DNA of 64,000 nucleotides from Petunia secreta (taxonomy: Eukaryota; Streptophyta; Magnoliopsida; Solanales; Solanaceae): contig JARKIP010000032.1 of the NCBI GenBank assembly GCA_029990175.1, positions 186,001 to 250,000 on the forward strand. Direction: 5' to 3'. The notes below the pieces were generated by a model that made no database searches, had not been told where the DNA came from, and saw only the letters and a program-made list of their open reading frames with translations. The stretch's first letter is position 1; each line of letters starts with the position of its first letter. The translations under genes were made by a program, and so were the position numbers. This document shows positions 33,568-46,432 of this stretch, one piece after another.

Positions 33568-34939
33568 TCAATCGTAAGCTCGGGCCCGGTGTCTGATCCA
33601 GTTGTTCAATGCCGCTCCAGATCCAGCCTTTGTCATTCCAGGAGGTTCACCATGTTCTTTCAGGATCACACAACAGTCCTCATCAGATATGAATAGATTC
33701 TGCACTCCTTTCAGCAAATCCTCTTTAGAATCAGCTATCTTTAGCTCCACCCCTTGCGCTGCGGACACCTCCCCTTTTATAGAACTTGAAGTCCAGTGAT
33801 GCTTCTTCCATGCTCTTCTCGTAGGTCACAATGTACCCTATGCCAGCCTTTTCATTGTCGGGCCTCATCACAATTTTGATCGGCTCAACCATGCCATCCA
33901 GGTTCTAGCCCAAACTTTTACCAGGTTCATAGCTTTGCTTAATCATGATGCCTACGACCCAGTCTCCGGGCCATTTTACGTGTTGTTGGAGCACATACGG
34001 CTCTTCAATCACTACCTCCATAGGTTCGGGTGCCTGGGGTATCCACACTTGCTTTCCTTTTGTTTCTTCAGAAATGCACTTCCAATTAGGGCGGGCATTA
34101 GGCAGGTACATTGGTCGTTTCTCTGTCTTAGCTAGTAAAGCCTGACGAAATTCACGTGAAGGCACACCCCAATCAGACATGACTGGCTCCCAAACCAAAT
34201 TTCTCCCTTCATGGCCTTTACCTCGGCCATCCCAGTAGGCACTGTAAAAGTTTCTCTTTCTCTCTTCAATCCCAGGCGGTGTGTTGACCAATTTGGGAGC
34301 GAAGTGTGCAGTATAACCTCCTTGGATCGTGTCTGTGGGATTCAAACTCGGATTGTAATTCTTGAAACGTCCTCCTCGAGCGCCTTGCACTGCTCCCACT
34401 AGTTCTATAGTATAGAATATCTACCCATCAGGAGCATTCCCCTCGATTGCTGGTATGGTTTGCTCATTGTAGATTGAGTTGTTCCTTTCACCGAACACTA
34501 CCACCTCTTTTTAGTCCCACTCGAACTTCACTGTTTGGTGCAGTGTGGAAGGCACCGCACCAGCCATATGGATCCAAGGCCTCCCGAACAACAGATTATA
34601 GGAAGCAGAAATGTCCATGACGTGAAATTCAGCAGTGAACTCCACATGAACGATCATGATAGTTAGGTAAATCTCTCCAATGGTGATTTTTTGCAACCCA
34701 TCGAATACCTTAACCTTCATGCCGTTCTCCCTTATCTTTCTTTGATCAATTCCCATTCTTTTTAGAGTGATGAATGGGCATATGTTCAGACAAGAACCTC
34801 CGTCGATCATGACTCTCCCTACGAACCAGTCTTTGCATTTGACAGTAATGTGCAAAGTTTTGTTGTGGCTCAACCCTTCAGGTGGCAACTCGTCTTCGTG
34901 AAAAGCAATTCGGCTGGCTTCCATGACTTTTCCAACCAT
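33568..34939 (-). pseudogene. Protease and gag-pro C-terminal part of the Ogre-type element
   Basis: 34939-34511 is the aspartic protease: LPPEGLSHNKTLHITVKC, active site VMIDGGSCLNICPFITLKRM (D-G-G-S, usual for Tat), then LLFGRPWIHMAGAVPSTLHQ. 34399-33905 is the conserved region after protease, ending in a G-patch-like IKQSYEPGKSLG; 33768-33568 is the tail with CCVILKEHGEPPGMTKAG. Stops or shifts separate the three segments. Protease would mature the Gag-Pol polyprotein. Confidence 0.85.
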
Positions 34940-36986
34940 GTAGCCAGGTTTTCAATCGAGGTATCCACCGGAACATGTGCTTCATCCAACACTTTTATCA
35001 AAGCATTTCGGTGGCTCTCCGACTTGAGGAGTAAGGCTAAGACGAAGATTTGTGCTAGAGTCTTGCCCAAGTGTTCAACAGAAAGTATTCCTTTGCTTGT
35101 ACCTTCTTTCATAATTCTTCGGACTCCTCCTCGATGATACCTCGTCTTCCTTGAACAAGATGCTCAGGAGTATAAATCCTCCCACTCCTAATCATTCCTT
35201 GTGCAACAACAGTCACAACTGTTGACTTGTTCTTCTTCTCTGTTTCATAATCCCATGGTACCGCCTTGTCGCTGTATGGGGGAACAACATCAACATAGAA
35301 TTGGGGAGCCACTTCCACGTCGATGGGCTCTGGTGCTGTAGCGGTTTGAGCAACTGAAGCAGTTGCTGGTACGTCTTCCTTTACATTAACAATGGTCCCT
35401 TCCAAGTCGCATTCCCCATCCAACTCGATTAGATTCACCTTATTGTCTCCATTATTAGGCAGGGGATTGTTGCGCACGTTCGGAGTCTTCAAGTGTATCA
35501 CCTTTTGACCTTTTGATCGATCAAGTCTCATATCTTGTCCCTCAAGGCGTAACATCTTTCAGTATCGTGACCAGGTCCTCCAGAGTGATAGGCACAGGTT
35601 TTGGTTTGATCAAAATAGGGTGTCACCCTATCAGGCATCTTGAATAGCACGGGTTGTATATGGCCGGTTGCTTTGAGTCCCTCGAACAACTGAGTGCGAG
35701 ATTCAGCCAGCGGGGTGTAGTTTCTTTTGGGTCTTGGTTTGTTATTGGCGTAAGGCCTTGGTTAATAAGTATTGGTGTTTCAGTAGTTGGGACTTTGTGG
35801 GTATGTTGGTCTTTGTGGTGGTGGGTTTTGGTACATGGGCTGAGTGTTGTAGACTGGGTAGGTGGATGTGGGTGGAATGTATGGGTATGATGGTGGAGGC
35901 GTTTGGTAGTAATGGTTATGGGTAAGAGAGTGGTCAAGTGATGCGGCCACCAAGGAGACATCGTCCTTCTTGTTTCTTGATGTGGTAGTGCTTCCAGCTT
36001 GCAGGGCTTTGTTAGTGGCTTGTAGTGCGGCAAAGCTAACGATCCTTACAGTCTTTAGTCCATCTTCGACCATATCCCCAATTTTGATAAGATCTCCAAA
36101 CTTCTTATCTTGCAGATTCAGCATCTTGTCAAAGTAGACGTCTTCTTGTATGTGGATGAAGGTTGCCACTATCTCGGCATCTTCAATGGGAGGTTGGACC
36201 TTGGCGGCTTCAGCCCTCCATCTAGTTGCAAACTCTCTAAAAGTCTTAGTGGGCTTCTTCTTCAATTTCTCTAAGTAGAATCGATCGGGCATAGCATTAG
36301 TGTTGTGCCAAAAACTGTCGATGAAGTCTCCATCCATTGCTTCCCAGTTCGTCCACTTCTTTTTGTTGTTGCTTAGAGTACCATACCAGCGCATCTCCGG
36401 TCAGACTGCGGTTAAACAGATGCATGCGGATCTTTTCGTCATGTCCAACTCCAATCAGCTTGTCACAGTAAGATCTTAAATAAGCCATTTGGTCTCCACT
36501 GCCGTCGAACATATTGAACTTGGGTGTCTTATAACCTTCGGGCAGCTTTAAGTCATGATACAAGCAAAGGTCCTCATAAGCTAGCCCTCGGGTTCTTTTG
36601 GTTCCTTGGAATTGCTTGAACTTCTCTACTAGCCATTGGACTTGCTCCTTGGTGTTGTCTGGATCTTCCTTGGTCCATGTATACATTTCATGATCTTTGG
36701 TGGGTGATGCAATGGTTTTTATTTCAACAGTGAAGGAGGGTAAGTTGTTTTGTGGTGCTTTTGGTGGTGCAGTGTAGGTAGGGTAAGGAAGGTCCTTTTC
36801 GGGGTGTAGTGGATCTTTGCCGTGAGGGCGAGTAGTCTTGTTTGGTTCAATGATCTCATCAGTACGGGCAAGAGGGATCCTATTCTCCAACTCGAACAGC
36901 CTCTGTTCCAACTTGGCATAGTCTTCGTAAGCAACCACACCCTGCTTCTCACGAGTTTCATTTCCAACTTTGTCAGACTCAGCCAT
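34870..36986 (-). pseudogene. gag of the Ogre-type element
   Basis: The ATG at 36986 (MAESDKVGNE) begins gag. 36986-36297 carries the N-terminal helix and the core (KFNMFDGSGDQMAYLRSYCD, MHLFNRSLTGDALVWY); a frameshift near 36350 leads to DFIDSFWHNTNAMPDRFYLE and FREFATRWRAEAAKVQPPI, then a Pro/Tyr-rich stretch (35780-35900). A CxxH..HxxxxC knuckle lies at about 35610-35566, followed by a TGA where a Trp is expected. 35555-34870 is the linker to protease (LIDQKV type, then VEHLGKTLAQIFVLALLL). Several shifts; typical Tat gag order. Confidence 0.85.
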
Positions 36987-37055
36987 GATATTTCGTCCCG
37001 TCCTTGTCCTTGTAGGTAAATGGGGAGGTGTTGGGATTGATCCTCTGGATCTCAA

Positions 37056-37352
37056 CCGGTATTGCGGCGCAGCCAGAATGCACAGACCAAAACTATCAAG
37101 GACTTGGGGCCTGATAAATCAAAAACAAAGAAAGGGAATGTGAGTATATGTTAGTTTAAATAAAATCCCGTCCTATCATGCATGGGACCTCTTTTATGCC
37201 AGAAGTAGACCTATCGAATATTCGAAGTAACGTTTGCGCAAAACACATCATTTCGTTTGCATAAGCGTAATCATCACTAGTCTAAAAAACCTAAAAATAA
37301 CGAAAGTTTATTTAATTTGCTTGGCTTTATTACAACCGCTAATTTAAGACAA
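37056..37352 (-). other. Spacer between ORF1b and gag
   Basis: About 300 bp, AT-rich, no ORF, no repeat. It may carry signals for gag translation downstream of the ORF1 genes; nothing specific is visible. Confidence 0.5.
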
Positions 37353-39078
37353 CTACTCGATTAAAATGAAAAAAAGGGACAAAAGGTACAAGATGACTCG
37401 ACTCAATACGACCAAACCATGTGCCAAGCAAAGAGTCTTCAGATCAAGCATCAGTCCATCGTCCTCTTTTTCCTTCTTCTCTTTGGCCTCTTTTTTGGGC
37501 TTGTGAACCAAGCTCATGGGTGGAGGATCAGCAAATGTCTCCATCAGGTCCTTCCCAGCTTCCATGTCACCTAGAGCTTTCGTGAAGAACTCGCAGATTT
37601 TTATTCCTTTTGTTTCCTTCTCCTCTAGTGGTACTGACTTAAAATACTCTTCCCATCCCTTGAGCAGATCTTGCAATTTCCCAGCAGCTTGCCTTGCAGC
37701 CATGACCTTGCCAGTCCAATACATGAGTTCATCCCCTTATCTTATCCTTGTATTGTCTCCTCATCTCTCTCTCTTGCATCACCCTTAACTCCTTATTTCC
37801 TTGATCAAACTCATGTCTCAGCTTCTTGTATTTTTCAGCAGCACTCGGAGCCTTGGTTTTCCTTTTTAGTGTAGTCTTAGATCGGAATATTGCCTTATCT
37901 TCGTTGAGCCATTGAGGATAATCCAGAGTAGCTGCGGGGTTCACCCTACTGTCTCGGCCACGACAAATCTACATAGTGAGCCTCTTTTCCCACATTGTCA
38001 ATATAGTGCCAACCATCGAATGCTCGATGTCCTTTATGTCAACATTGAAGCTTCTCCCCTCAGTCAATTGCGGAGTTTGTTGTGTCATTCCCACTTGTCA
38101 GAGGATTCTTAGAGGAACATAGTGATGAGTTCCTCGGAATCCAATCAATGTCAAGAAAGTGATGTCTTGACCTTGTATGGAAACAACGAAGCCGGCACAG
38201 TTCTCAATTACCCATTGTACCTCTTGCAACTCCTCGAACTTGGTGTACCATTCTTCTATGTTTGCTGGGTCTTCCCATGCCGTTGTTTTAGCCATGCGGG
38301 TGCTATGTGAGCGGATTTCTCATTTCCAAGATGGTTTTGGTGCTACCGGACTGACAGGGACGCTATGCAAATGTTCTATTAACCATATTTGCAGCAATAG
38401 GTTGCATCCCTCGAAGAAGTCTCCTCATCTTCTACATTTGGTTAGAGCCCGGTAAACTTTCCCAAGAATCATTGGAACCAAGCTTACTTGATGCTTGAAA
38501 GCACCTCTGCGTAACACCTTTACCACTCTTCCCAACCTTATGTCGTCTTTCCTTCCTTCTCAGGGAAAACCATGCTTCCCAGAAAAGCAACGATGAAAGC
38601 ATTGGATTCAGTCCACTCCCAGTCTTGAATTTCCCATGCCCCAGCCCAATCATGCATAAGTGTTGGATCTCCGAACCTAGAATGCAAGTACTCCAGCGTG
38701 ACTTTTCCATCACGCACCCCTTCGACGTATGGGTCAGAAGGAGCACCTAATAGTTCAATGAAATCCTTAGGGTCCATGTCTCGGGGATAAATCGTAGTCT
38801 CGGGTCCAGGCTCTAACCCTGCTTAGTCCTCCAAATTCTTCCAACATTGGTGCCAACTCCAAACCATTGAAGTGAAAGACCGCCCTTTTGTAGTCCCAGA
38901 AGTGTGTAGCAGCTTCTACCAAACCAGCCATGGCAGTGTAGGCCTTGAGAGACACCAATTCCCCCAACACCTTTTGAACGTGATCCTTTCTGACAATAGC
39001 CAAATCTTCCCACCAGAGTGTGATCAAGTGAGGAGGTCGGGAAACAATCTCAAATTGGAGTGTACCTCTTGCAGCCAT
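37353..39078 (-). pseudogene. ORF1b of the Ogre-type element (DUF7745-like)
   Basis: The ATG at 39078 (MAARGTLQFEIV) starts a DUF7745-like ORF: LITLWWEDLAIVRKDHVQKV, LVEAATHFWDYKRAVFHF, LELAPMLEEFGG, DPKDFIELLG, LEYLHSRFGDP, FLGSMVFPEKEGK, then 38295-38098 with LIGFRGTHHYVPLRIL, and a basic, Lys/Glu-rich C-terminus (37944-37353). Broken by several frameshifts. It is the second of two ORF1-type genes in tandem upstream of gag. Family role unknown. Position and order match the nested element's ORF1. Confidence 0.8.
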
Positions 39079-39424
39079 AGTCTGAAAACAAAACAAGAAG
39101 AGGTAAAGACCAAAACATTCTTATAGTTTTGATCATGTTTAGATAGTCGATCAATGTTTTGTGCAAACGTTTCTTCGAATCCATGCAGAGATGCAATTTG
39201 TCGTTTTTGGATTAGAAACCTTCTCGATATTTGGACATAGGCTTACTAATGGACTATTACGTACCAAGAACGCATAGTGTTCCTAAGTTTGTCATTATGC
39301 AAAGAAAATAAATACACATTTTGTTGCCAATTATTCTCATAAATTTTCGAAAATTTGAAAATCAGTACATGATGACTTTCGAAAAAGTAAAATACAAAAG
39401 AAAAAATGACAATGACACTTTGAC

Positions 39425-39886
39425 TAGGCAGCACGCTCCTTCTCCGCCTGGTTCTCTTTGCTTCTTGTGTAATCTCCTTAACTTCTTCCATAGCTTTGGT
39501 TAAGTATCCCTTAGCCGCTACCAAGTGAAAAATATCTATCTCTGCGCACTCCGAGCTCCACTGTTCAAGTTTTATCTCCAACGCCTCTATCTTTTCATCT
39601 AGCTCTAATATACATTTCTTCCACACTTCGATCTCTTCTTTGTTCTCCTTATCCATTTTGACAGCTTTCAACATGAATTCTCGGTATCGAATTTGAGCTT
39701 CCGCCTCACGATCTCTTATGGCATTCCCTCGACTTGGCCCCACTACCACATTTCCCTTTATACTAGAGCGTAACCAGCTTTTCTAGTTTGGTTCGCATCC
39801 AGCGTTGTATCTATCTGGCGCTAGCGACGCTTCTCCCATGACTTGTCTTCTCACCCAGGATTTTCTAATGCTCCTGACCCTCGGAA
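39425..39886 (-). pseudogene. ORF1a of the Ogre-type element, C-terminal part
   Basis: Continues ORF1a after the solo LTR at 39887-42388; the frame is preserved if the LTR and one CGGAA copy are removed. It encodes the post-core linker and a coiled coil (39660-39440; KENKEEIEVWKKCILELDEK) ending in a basic RTRRRRS tail. A coiled coil at this place also occurs in the nested element's ORF1. The open frame extends further left to 39246 but without homology. 39079-39424 is spacer and the ORF1b 5' region. Confidence 0.75.
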
Positions 39887-42388
39887 TGAAACGACCTTGG
39901 TTAGTCGTTTCAGAAGTTAGGACTCCGATTGGTGTGCTAATAATTTTAAAATATTTGTAAGGTCCATTAGGACTTGTCTGTAAAATTTGAGCTAAATCAG
40001 ACCTCGTTTGGTGCGTATCGGAAGAAGATTTCAGTTTTTATTGTCAATAAATATTAAATAGAGATTTTTTGAACTCGGTTTTGGCGAACGAACTCCGATT
40101 CGAAATCCGAAAGCGCCGCTATGTTCGTATGATTATTTGTAACTTTTATAAACTTTCGAAAGTGAATTTCGATGTTGTTCGGCTAGTTCCCGCTAAAATG
40201 CCGAAAGTTAAATAATTTGACTTCTTTTCCATTTAATTTGCATATTGAGTTCCGGGAGTCCGATTTGAGATCCGCCTTCGCGAATATGTTAAATATATTT
40301 TGTATAACTCATATGAAAAAGTTGGAATTATTTCAAATATTGCAGGGTACCGTTTTAATTTTCGTCGCGAAAGGAAAAGAAAATAAAAGAAAAAGAGAAA
40401 ATGACGAAAAGGAAATGAAAGAAAATAAATGAAAGGCGGTGGAGGGGTGCTCCTTAGCTTTAAAAGCTAAGGTTGATCAGAGAGCAATATAGACGAGAAA
40501 TAGGAAAAAACAGAAAATGAAGGAGAACGCAGAAATAGGAAAAATGCCAAAAAATGAAAAAAAGGGGCCGGAGAAAAGTAGAATTTTCACCCTGGAACAT
40601 GTAGGTAATAATCCTAATATATTATTTGAGTTTACTACGTGTGTTTGAACATGTTTTAACGGTAAAACTTGGAATATTAGACATCGTTTTAATAAGTTCA
40701 ATTAATAGTTTAAAGGGTCAAATGGACCCCGATAATGGAATTGATTATATATTCGTACTCAGTGAGTTATGGGCAACTTATAAATATAATTTATTTGGGA
40801 TTTGGTTATGTGACCTTAAACCCTGTACATAGGCCTGGCCTGCGTATTGCGTATGCGAATAGGGTATCAGGTTCTTAACCGGATTGCCCTAAGATGTGAG
40901 GAATGAAGCCTTTAGCCTAATTTGATATATTTTTCTGCTTATTGAATAGAGTGGGATCGTTTGGCAATGAAACCAAAGGACAAGCGGTTATTGAGTGGAT
41001 GTACTAACTTTGTACCAAGGTAAGTGTTTATATCCATTTCTTTGGAGGCACCTGGCCTCGTGGATTTTCTACCACGTGTTCCTTACGTGTGTAGCTGCCG
41101 ATAGGCGTACTCATTACGCCTTAGCTTTGGATTTACATTGTGTATTATATGTTATGTCCTGTTATTGGTATTGCATTGAGAATCTGAGTAATGTACTTTG
41201 GTTGTGAGTTGGTATATACTTTCCAGGTGTTGATGAGAGTCCCACGCTGGTGATGGGTTATTATTGCATCATGCTGCATTCGTATGTCCATTGCATCATA
41301 TAGAGGGTAGGAGGATTCCGCCCTCGGAGCAGGAGGATTCCGCTCCATTGCATCATATTGAGGGTAGGAGGATTCCACCCCCGGAGCAAGAGGATTCCGC
41401 TCCATCTATTTCGCACATATGACACCATTGCATCATACTGCATTCATCCCATTTCATTGCACCGCGTGCTGACTATTGTGTGACTATCGTGTTGAATTTT
41501 ATATATGCGGTATGTATACCATGTTGTGAACGTATCTCAGTTTGCCTATATATTTCTACCTCGTATCCCGGGTTGTACGTCGCGACAATATAAATACATG
41601 GATCGGATCGGGTTGCACGCCGCAACAGTATAAATATACGGATCGGGTTGCACGCCGAAATAGTATAAATATACGAATCGGGTTGCACGCCGCAACAGTA
41701 TGAATATATGGATCGGGTTGCACGCCGCAACAGGATGTATTTCTGATTGTCGACATGTTCAGGATATCTATGTGTTCTGTCTACCTTATGTCCCTGGCTG
41801 TTTATGATTCCATACGTGTTTTCAGTTATTATTTGGCTTTGTCTGTTTATAGTTCAAATAAGATGGATTTAGTTTATCTGTTTTTCTTCTCCCTGGCTAG
41901 CTATCCTATTCTTGGAGGTGGCTAGTCTGCCCCACTTATTGAGTCCTTTTGACTCACCCTTGTTTGTTGTTTGCTTCTTGTCTATCTATTTCGTTTCGGC
42001 AGGTTCGCTCCAGGATTGAGTTCGCCATGTTGTGGAGGAGCGAAGACGACTTCAGCTGTCAGGGTGAGCCAGCTTTTATTCCGGTTGGCCACCAGTTTAT
42101 TGGTTATTATTTCAGTTGCATTTTGCTCCCTTCAGGAGGTATTTGTCTTCTTTTATACTCTTAGATGTCTAGTCTGGATAGCCCTAAACCTAGTATGTTG
42201 GGTAGTCAGCTGTAATTCTTTTGTACAGCTTAGAGGTATCAGTATGTCAGTATTTTTTTTAAGTCTTGTTCTTATTTATGAATTGAATTATATTTATTTT
42301 TCTAATTTAATTGGAAAGGGTTCCCCCGACGGGTCTAGGGAAGGATGTCGGGTGCCCGCACGGCCTAGCCGGATTCCGGATCGTGTCA
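39887..42388 (+). mobile_element. Solo LTR of Ty3/gypsy family (same family as 43505-52220)
   Basis: 2502 bp, TGAAACGACC...GATCGTGTCA, with a perfect CGGAA duplication at 39882-39886 and 42389-42393. It aligns to the two LTRs at 43505-45831 and 49885-52220 in reverse orientation. No PBS or PPT flanks it, so it is a solo LTR formed by recombination between two LTRs. It holds two 57-bp units (41290-41404) and a private 35-bp array (41565-41740). Confidence 0.95.
41565..41740 (+). repeat. 35-bp tandem array in the solo LTR
   Basis: The unit CGGGTTGCACGCCGCAACAG then TATAAATATACGGAT, about five copies. It is absent from the two other LTRs of this family in the window. Confidence 0.9.
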
Positions 42389-43464
42389 CGGAACAATATC
42401 TCCAGTGTAATCAAACTGATAGTCTTTCATGTCTGGCATCAATGGTATGATTTGCTTCCTCCCTGCTTGCCTCATCACTCTCAATGGTTGGTAAGGTTGG
42501 AGACCTCTTAATCCCATAAGTATCACAAAGGATGCCTTCTCAGAGCTAATGATGAATCTGATGAAGGAAACCAAGTGAACATCCAGTGAATTGAGTCCTC
42601 CGTTATCTTTTCAAACAAATTTACCCATTTCTCCGTGCTGCTTGGCTGCCTAAATTTTGGAACCCTATATCGTTCTCTAACCAAATAGTTGGAACCAGTC
42701 CGTTTAGACAGTTCTTGTACTCCCTTCACTTTCCTCAAATGCTCTTTGAACCATGCTTGTAGTAGAAGATAGCAACCTATGAAATATTTTGCTCCTCTTT
42801 TGCAACAACACAAAGCCCGGTAAATGTCTGCTACTATCATAGGAATTATAGTATAACGGTAACCATCAATTCCATTGAATACTGCATTGGCGACCATGAC
42901 AAGCCTTGAACATATATCGTGACTCGCAAATTTGGGGAACACCATTACTCCTAAGAAACAAATAGCAAATGCGAACGGTCTAACTCTCCTCCAATCACTA
43001 TAGGACTCAAACTCTTTCTTATGGTTGTCGAACTCGCTGAAATACCCAAACCGAGTGTAGAAGTAGGAAAAGGGTATTTTCTTTTGTTGTAAATATTCCA
43101 CATTCACACTCGCCACCATCCTAAATTTTTACGAAACTCTTTAGCTGTGGGGACGCTGGGTGCTAGTATACGGCCCCTTGCCAATGATGTTTGTCTAACC
43201 CCGAGTGTGACACGAACCCCTCTATTTCTTCTAACAAAGGTGTATTCGACATCCTCAAATCTAAACACATTCAATTCTTCATCCCAAAATGACACTGATG
43301 CTTCAATCATATCCCTACACGGTTCCATTTCTAATAGTGAAATCAAATGACCCATAGTCTTGAGGTACTTCGGTTTGCTCACCTAGTAACAAGTTACTCC
43401 ACAAACTGGTTCACAAAGGAGGTGCGCCCATAGTCATTCCAAAATGATGAAATTTTTGACTCAT
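42389..43464 (-). pseudogene. ORF1a of the Ogre-type element, N-terminal part (DUF7745-like)
   Basis: A start ATG at 43464 (MSQKFHHFGM) begins the DUF7745-like ORF: LWSNLLLGEQTEV, after a frameshift YLKTMGHLISLLEMEPCRDM, MIEASVSFWDEELNVFRF, then AFAICFLGVMVFPKFASHD, YTIIPMIVADIYRALCCCKR, YFIGCYLLLQAWFKEHLRK, ITEDSIHWMFTWFP, FVILMGLRGLQPYQPLRVMR and GRKQIIPLMPD. It is cut at 42388 by the solo LTR and goes on at 39886. A TGA at about 43410 and at least two frameshifts break it. The Ty3/gypsy element at 43505 sits just upstream of the start codon. Confidence 0.8.
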
Positions 43465-43504
43465 TGTGACCTATACGGAAAAAAGGAAAATAAAGGATTA
43501 AAAC

Positions 43505-45831
43505 TGACACGACCCAGAATCCGGTTAGACCAAAAATAAATATAATAATTCATAAATAAGGACAACACTAAAAAAAACAAACACAGACATACTGATACCT
43601 CTAAGCTGTACAAAAGAAATTATAGCTGACTACCCAACATACTAGGTTTAGGGCTATCCAGACTAGACATCTAAGAGTACAAAACAAGACAGATACCTCC
43701 TGAAGGGAGCAAAATGCAACTGAAATAATAACCAATAAACAGGTGGCCAACCGAAATAACAGCTGGCTCACCCTGACAGCTGAAGCTGTCTTCGCTCCTT
43801 TACAACGTGGCGAACCCAATCCTGGAGCGAACCTGCCGAAACAAAATAGATAGACAAGAAACAAACAACAAACAAGGGTGAGTCAAAAGGACTCAATAAG
43901 TGAGGCAGACTAGCCACCTCAAAGAACAGGATAGCTAGGCAGGGAGAAGAAACAGATAAACCAACTTCCTCTTATTTAAATTATAAAAAGGCAGAGCCAG
44001 ATAATAACCGGAAACACGTATGAAACAATAAACTCAACCAGGAATACGAGCCAGAAACACATCAACAAATAAGAAATGCACGTATAAGCAGAACAATAGT
44101 TATGTGCCACAAGTCTACACAATGGTATGAAATGAAATGAAATGAAATGAGATGAGATGAAATGAAATGAAATATGATGCAAAGGGTCACATGTGCCAAA
44201 AGAATGGAGCGGAATCCTCCTTCTCCGAGGGCGGAATCCTCCCACCCTCAATATGATGCAATTGAGCGGAATCCTCCTGCTCCGAGGGCGGAATCCTCCT
44301 ACCCTCAATATGATGCAATGGAGCGGAATCCTCCTGCTCCGAGGGCGGAATCCTCCTACCCTCAATATAATGCAATGGAGCGGAATCCTCCTGCTCCGAG
44401 GGCGGAACCCTCTTGTCCTCAATATGATGCAATGCATAACCAGAAAATGTAATACATACGAATACGGTATGAAGCAATAATAACCCTTCACCGGCGCGGG
44501 ACTCTCATCGACTGCTGGGATGTATATGTCAACTCACAGCCGGAGTACAATGCTCAGATCCTCAATGCAATACCTACAACAGGACATAACATATAATATA
44601 CAATGTAAATTCAAAGCTAAGGCGTAATGAGTACGCCTATCGACAGCTACACACGTAAGGAACACGTGGTAGAAAATCCACGAGGCCAGGTGCCTCCAAA
44701 GAAATGGATATAAACACTTACCTATTCCAAAAGTTAGCATTGCTAATCAACAACCACTTTATCCTTTGGTTTCATTGTCAAACGATCCCAGTCTATTCAA
44801 TAAGTAGAAAAATATATCAAATTAGGCTAAAGGCTTCATTCCCCACATCTTAGGGTAATCCGGTTAGGAACTTGATGCCCTATTTGCATACGCAATACGC
44901 AGGTCAGGCCTATGTATAGGGTTTAAGGTAACATAACCAAACCCTAAATAAATTACATTTATATGTTGCCCATAACTCACTGAGTACAAATACATAATCA
45001 ATTCCGTTATCGGGGTCCAATTGACCTTTTAAACTATTAATTGAACTTATTAAAATGATGTCTAATATCCCAAGTTTTACCGTATAAATATATTCAAACA
45101 CACGTAAAAAGCTAAGATAATGAGTTAATATCATTACCTGGATGTTTCGGGGTAAAAATTCTATTTTTCTCCGGCTCTTTCCTCATTTTATGGCAATTTT
45201 TTCTCGTCACATTTCTCTGTTCATTTTCTGCTCTTGATTAAGCTTGAAGGGATTTTAATCCCATAAGCTTTTGCACCGCCCTTCAATTTTCTTTCTTTCA
45301 TTTCCTTTTTGTCTTTTTGTCTTTTATTTTATTTTCTTTTCTTTTCGCGACGAAAATTAAAACGGTACCCCGCGATATTCGAAATAATTCCAACTACTTT
45401 TGCATACAAGTTATACAAAATATATGTAACATACTCGCTAAGGCAGATCTCAAATCGGACCCCCCAAAACTTAATATGCAAATTTAAATGGAAAAATGTC
45501 AAATTATTTAACTTTCGGCATTTTAGCGGAAACTAGCCGAACAACATCGAAATTCACTTTCGAAAGTTTACAAATGTCACAAATAATAATACGAACCTAA
45601 CGGCGCTTTCGGATTTCGAACCGGAGCTCATTCGCCAAAATCGAGCTCGAAAATCTCTTTTTAATATTTATCGTCAATAAAAACTAAAACATTCTTCCGA
45701 TGCCTACCAAACGAGGTCTGATTTAGCTCAAATTTTATAGATAAGTCCCAGTGCACCTTACAAAGATTTTAAAATTATCGGTACGCCAATCGAAGCCTTA
45801 ACTTCCGAAACGACTACCTAAAATCGTTTCA
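43505..45831 (-). repeat. 3' LTR of the 43505-52220 element
   Basis: 2327 bp. Four exact 57-bp units at 44207-44434. It lacks about 64 bp near 43528 that the other two LTR copies have (the segment with GTGCGGGCACCCGACATCC). ATGAA-type pentamer repeats lie at 44130-44175. Confidence 0.93.
44207..44434 (+). repeat. 57-bp minisatellite, 4 units
   Basis: Units start GAGCGGAATCCTCCTGCTCC at 44207, 44264, 44321 and 44378. Each has two related halves (GCGGAATCCTCCTxC). Translated frames look repetitive but are not genes. Confidence 0.95.
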
Positions 45832-46219
45832 TTCTCCTCCACTTAAACTCTCGTTCGTCCTCGAACGAGCCTAGGTCTAAAAAAAATTCATACAGATAAC
45901 AAGAGAACTTGCACGACCTTCATAAGCTACTCTAGTGGCATTATCTCCTGATTGTAGAATCAAAATTATAACACGCACATCAAACTCTTGGATAAAAACA
46001 TAGCTGGATAATATCATAATGCAATTACCCAGATTATTCTGACTACACGGATCCTTCCTCGATCACGAGAGGAGAGTTCTACATTTTCGAAACAAAGATA
46101 CACGAAACTTTGAATTGGTTAACATGATTCAGCCGATAATTACCTCTTCGATATACCTTTCGATATAGAACAGGTCGATGGAACTAAGAATTGGCTCACA
46201 CTTGATGCAATAGGGGGAG

Positions 46220-46432
46220 CTTTTGAAGTACCTTGTCACTACACACTGCAGAAGATTTGATGCAAGTTATATTATTTTTACGAACGCACTATGCAACATC
46301 TCAGTTGATGTTAGTGTTGTTTCGCAAGCTCCTTGTGGGAATGTAGTTACGCATATCCTAATGTATGTCAAAGGTTCATCTGAACAGGGTCTATTATATA
46401 AGGATAAGGATCATGCAAATACTACTGGATAG
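46220..46432 (+). pseudogene. Copia-type RT/RNase H fragment
   Basis: A short plus-strand frame with VSVVSQAPCGNVVTHIL and YVKGSSEQGLLYKDKDHANT resembles the junction of RT and RNase H in plant Copia elements (usually RILRYIKGTPGQGLLY). No other Copia domain is nearby. It is a relic inside the gypsy element, opposite in strand. Confidence 0.6.

Noticed and set aside
35623..36033. His/Thr/Pro-rich minus-strand ORF
   Set aside because: Alternative frame of the Pro/Tyr-rich gag segment; the gag frame has the known domain order.
44174..44491. Repetitive ORFs on both strands (also 41145-41443 and 50501-50872)
   Set aside because: The 57-bp unit is divisible by three, so frames stay open; copy number varies between LTRs of one element.
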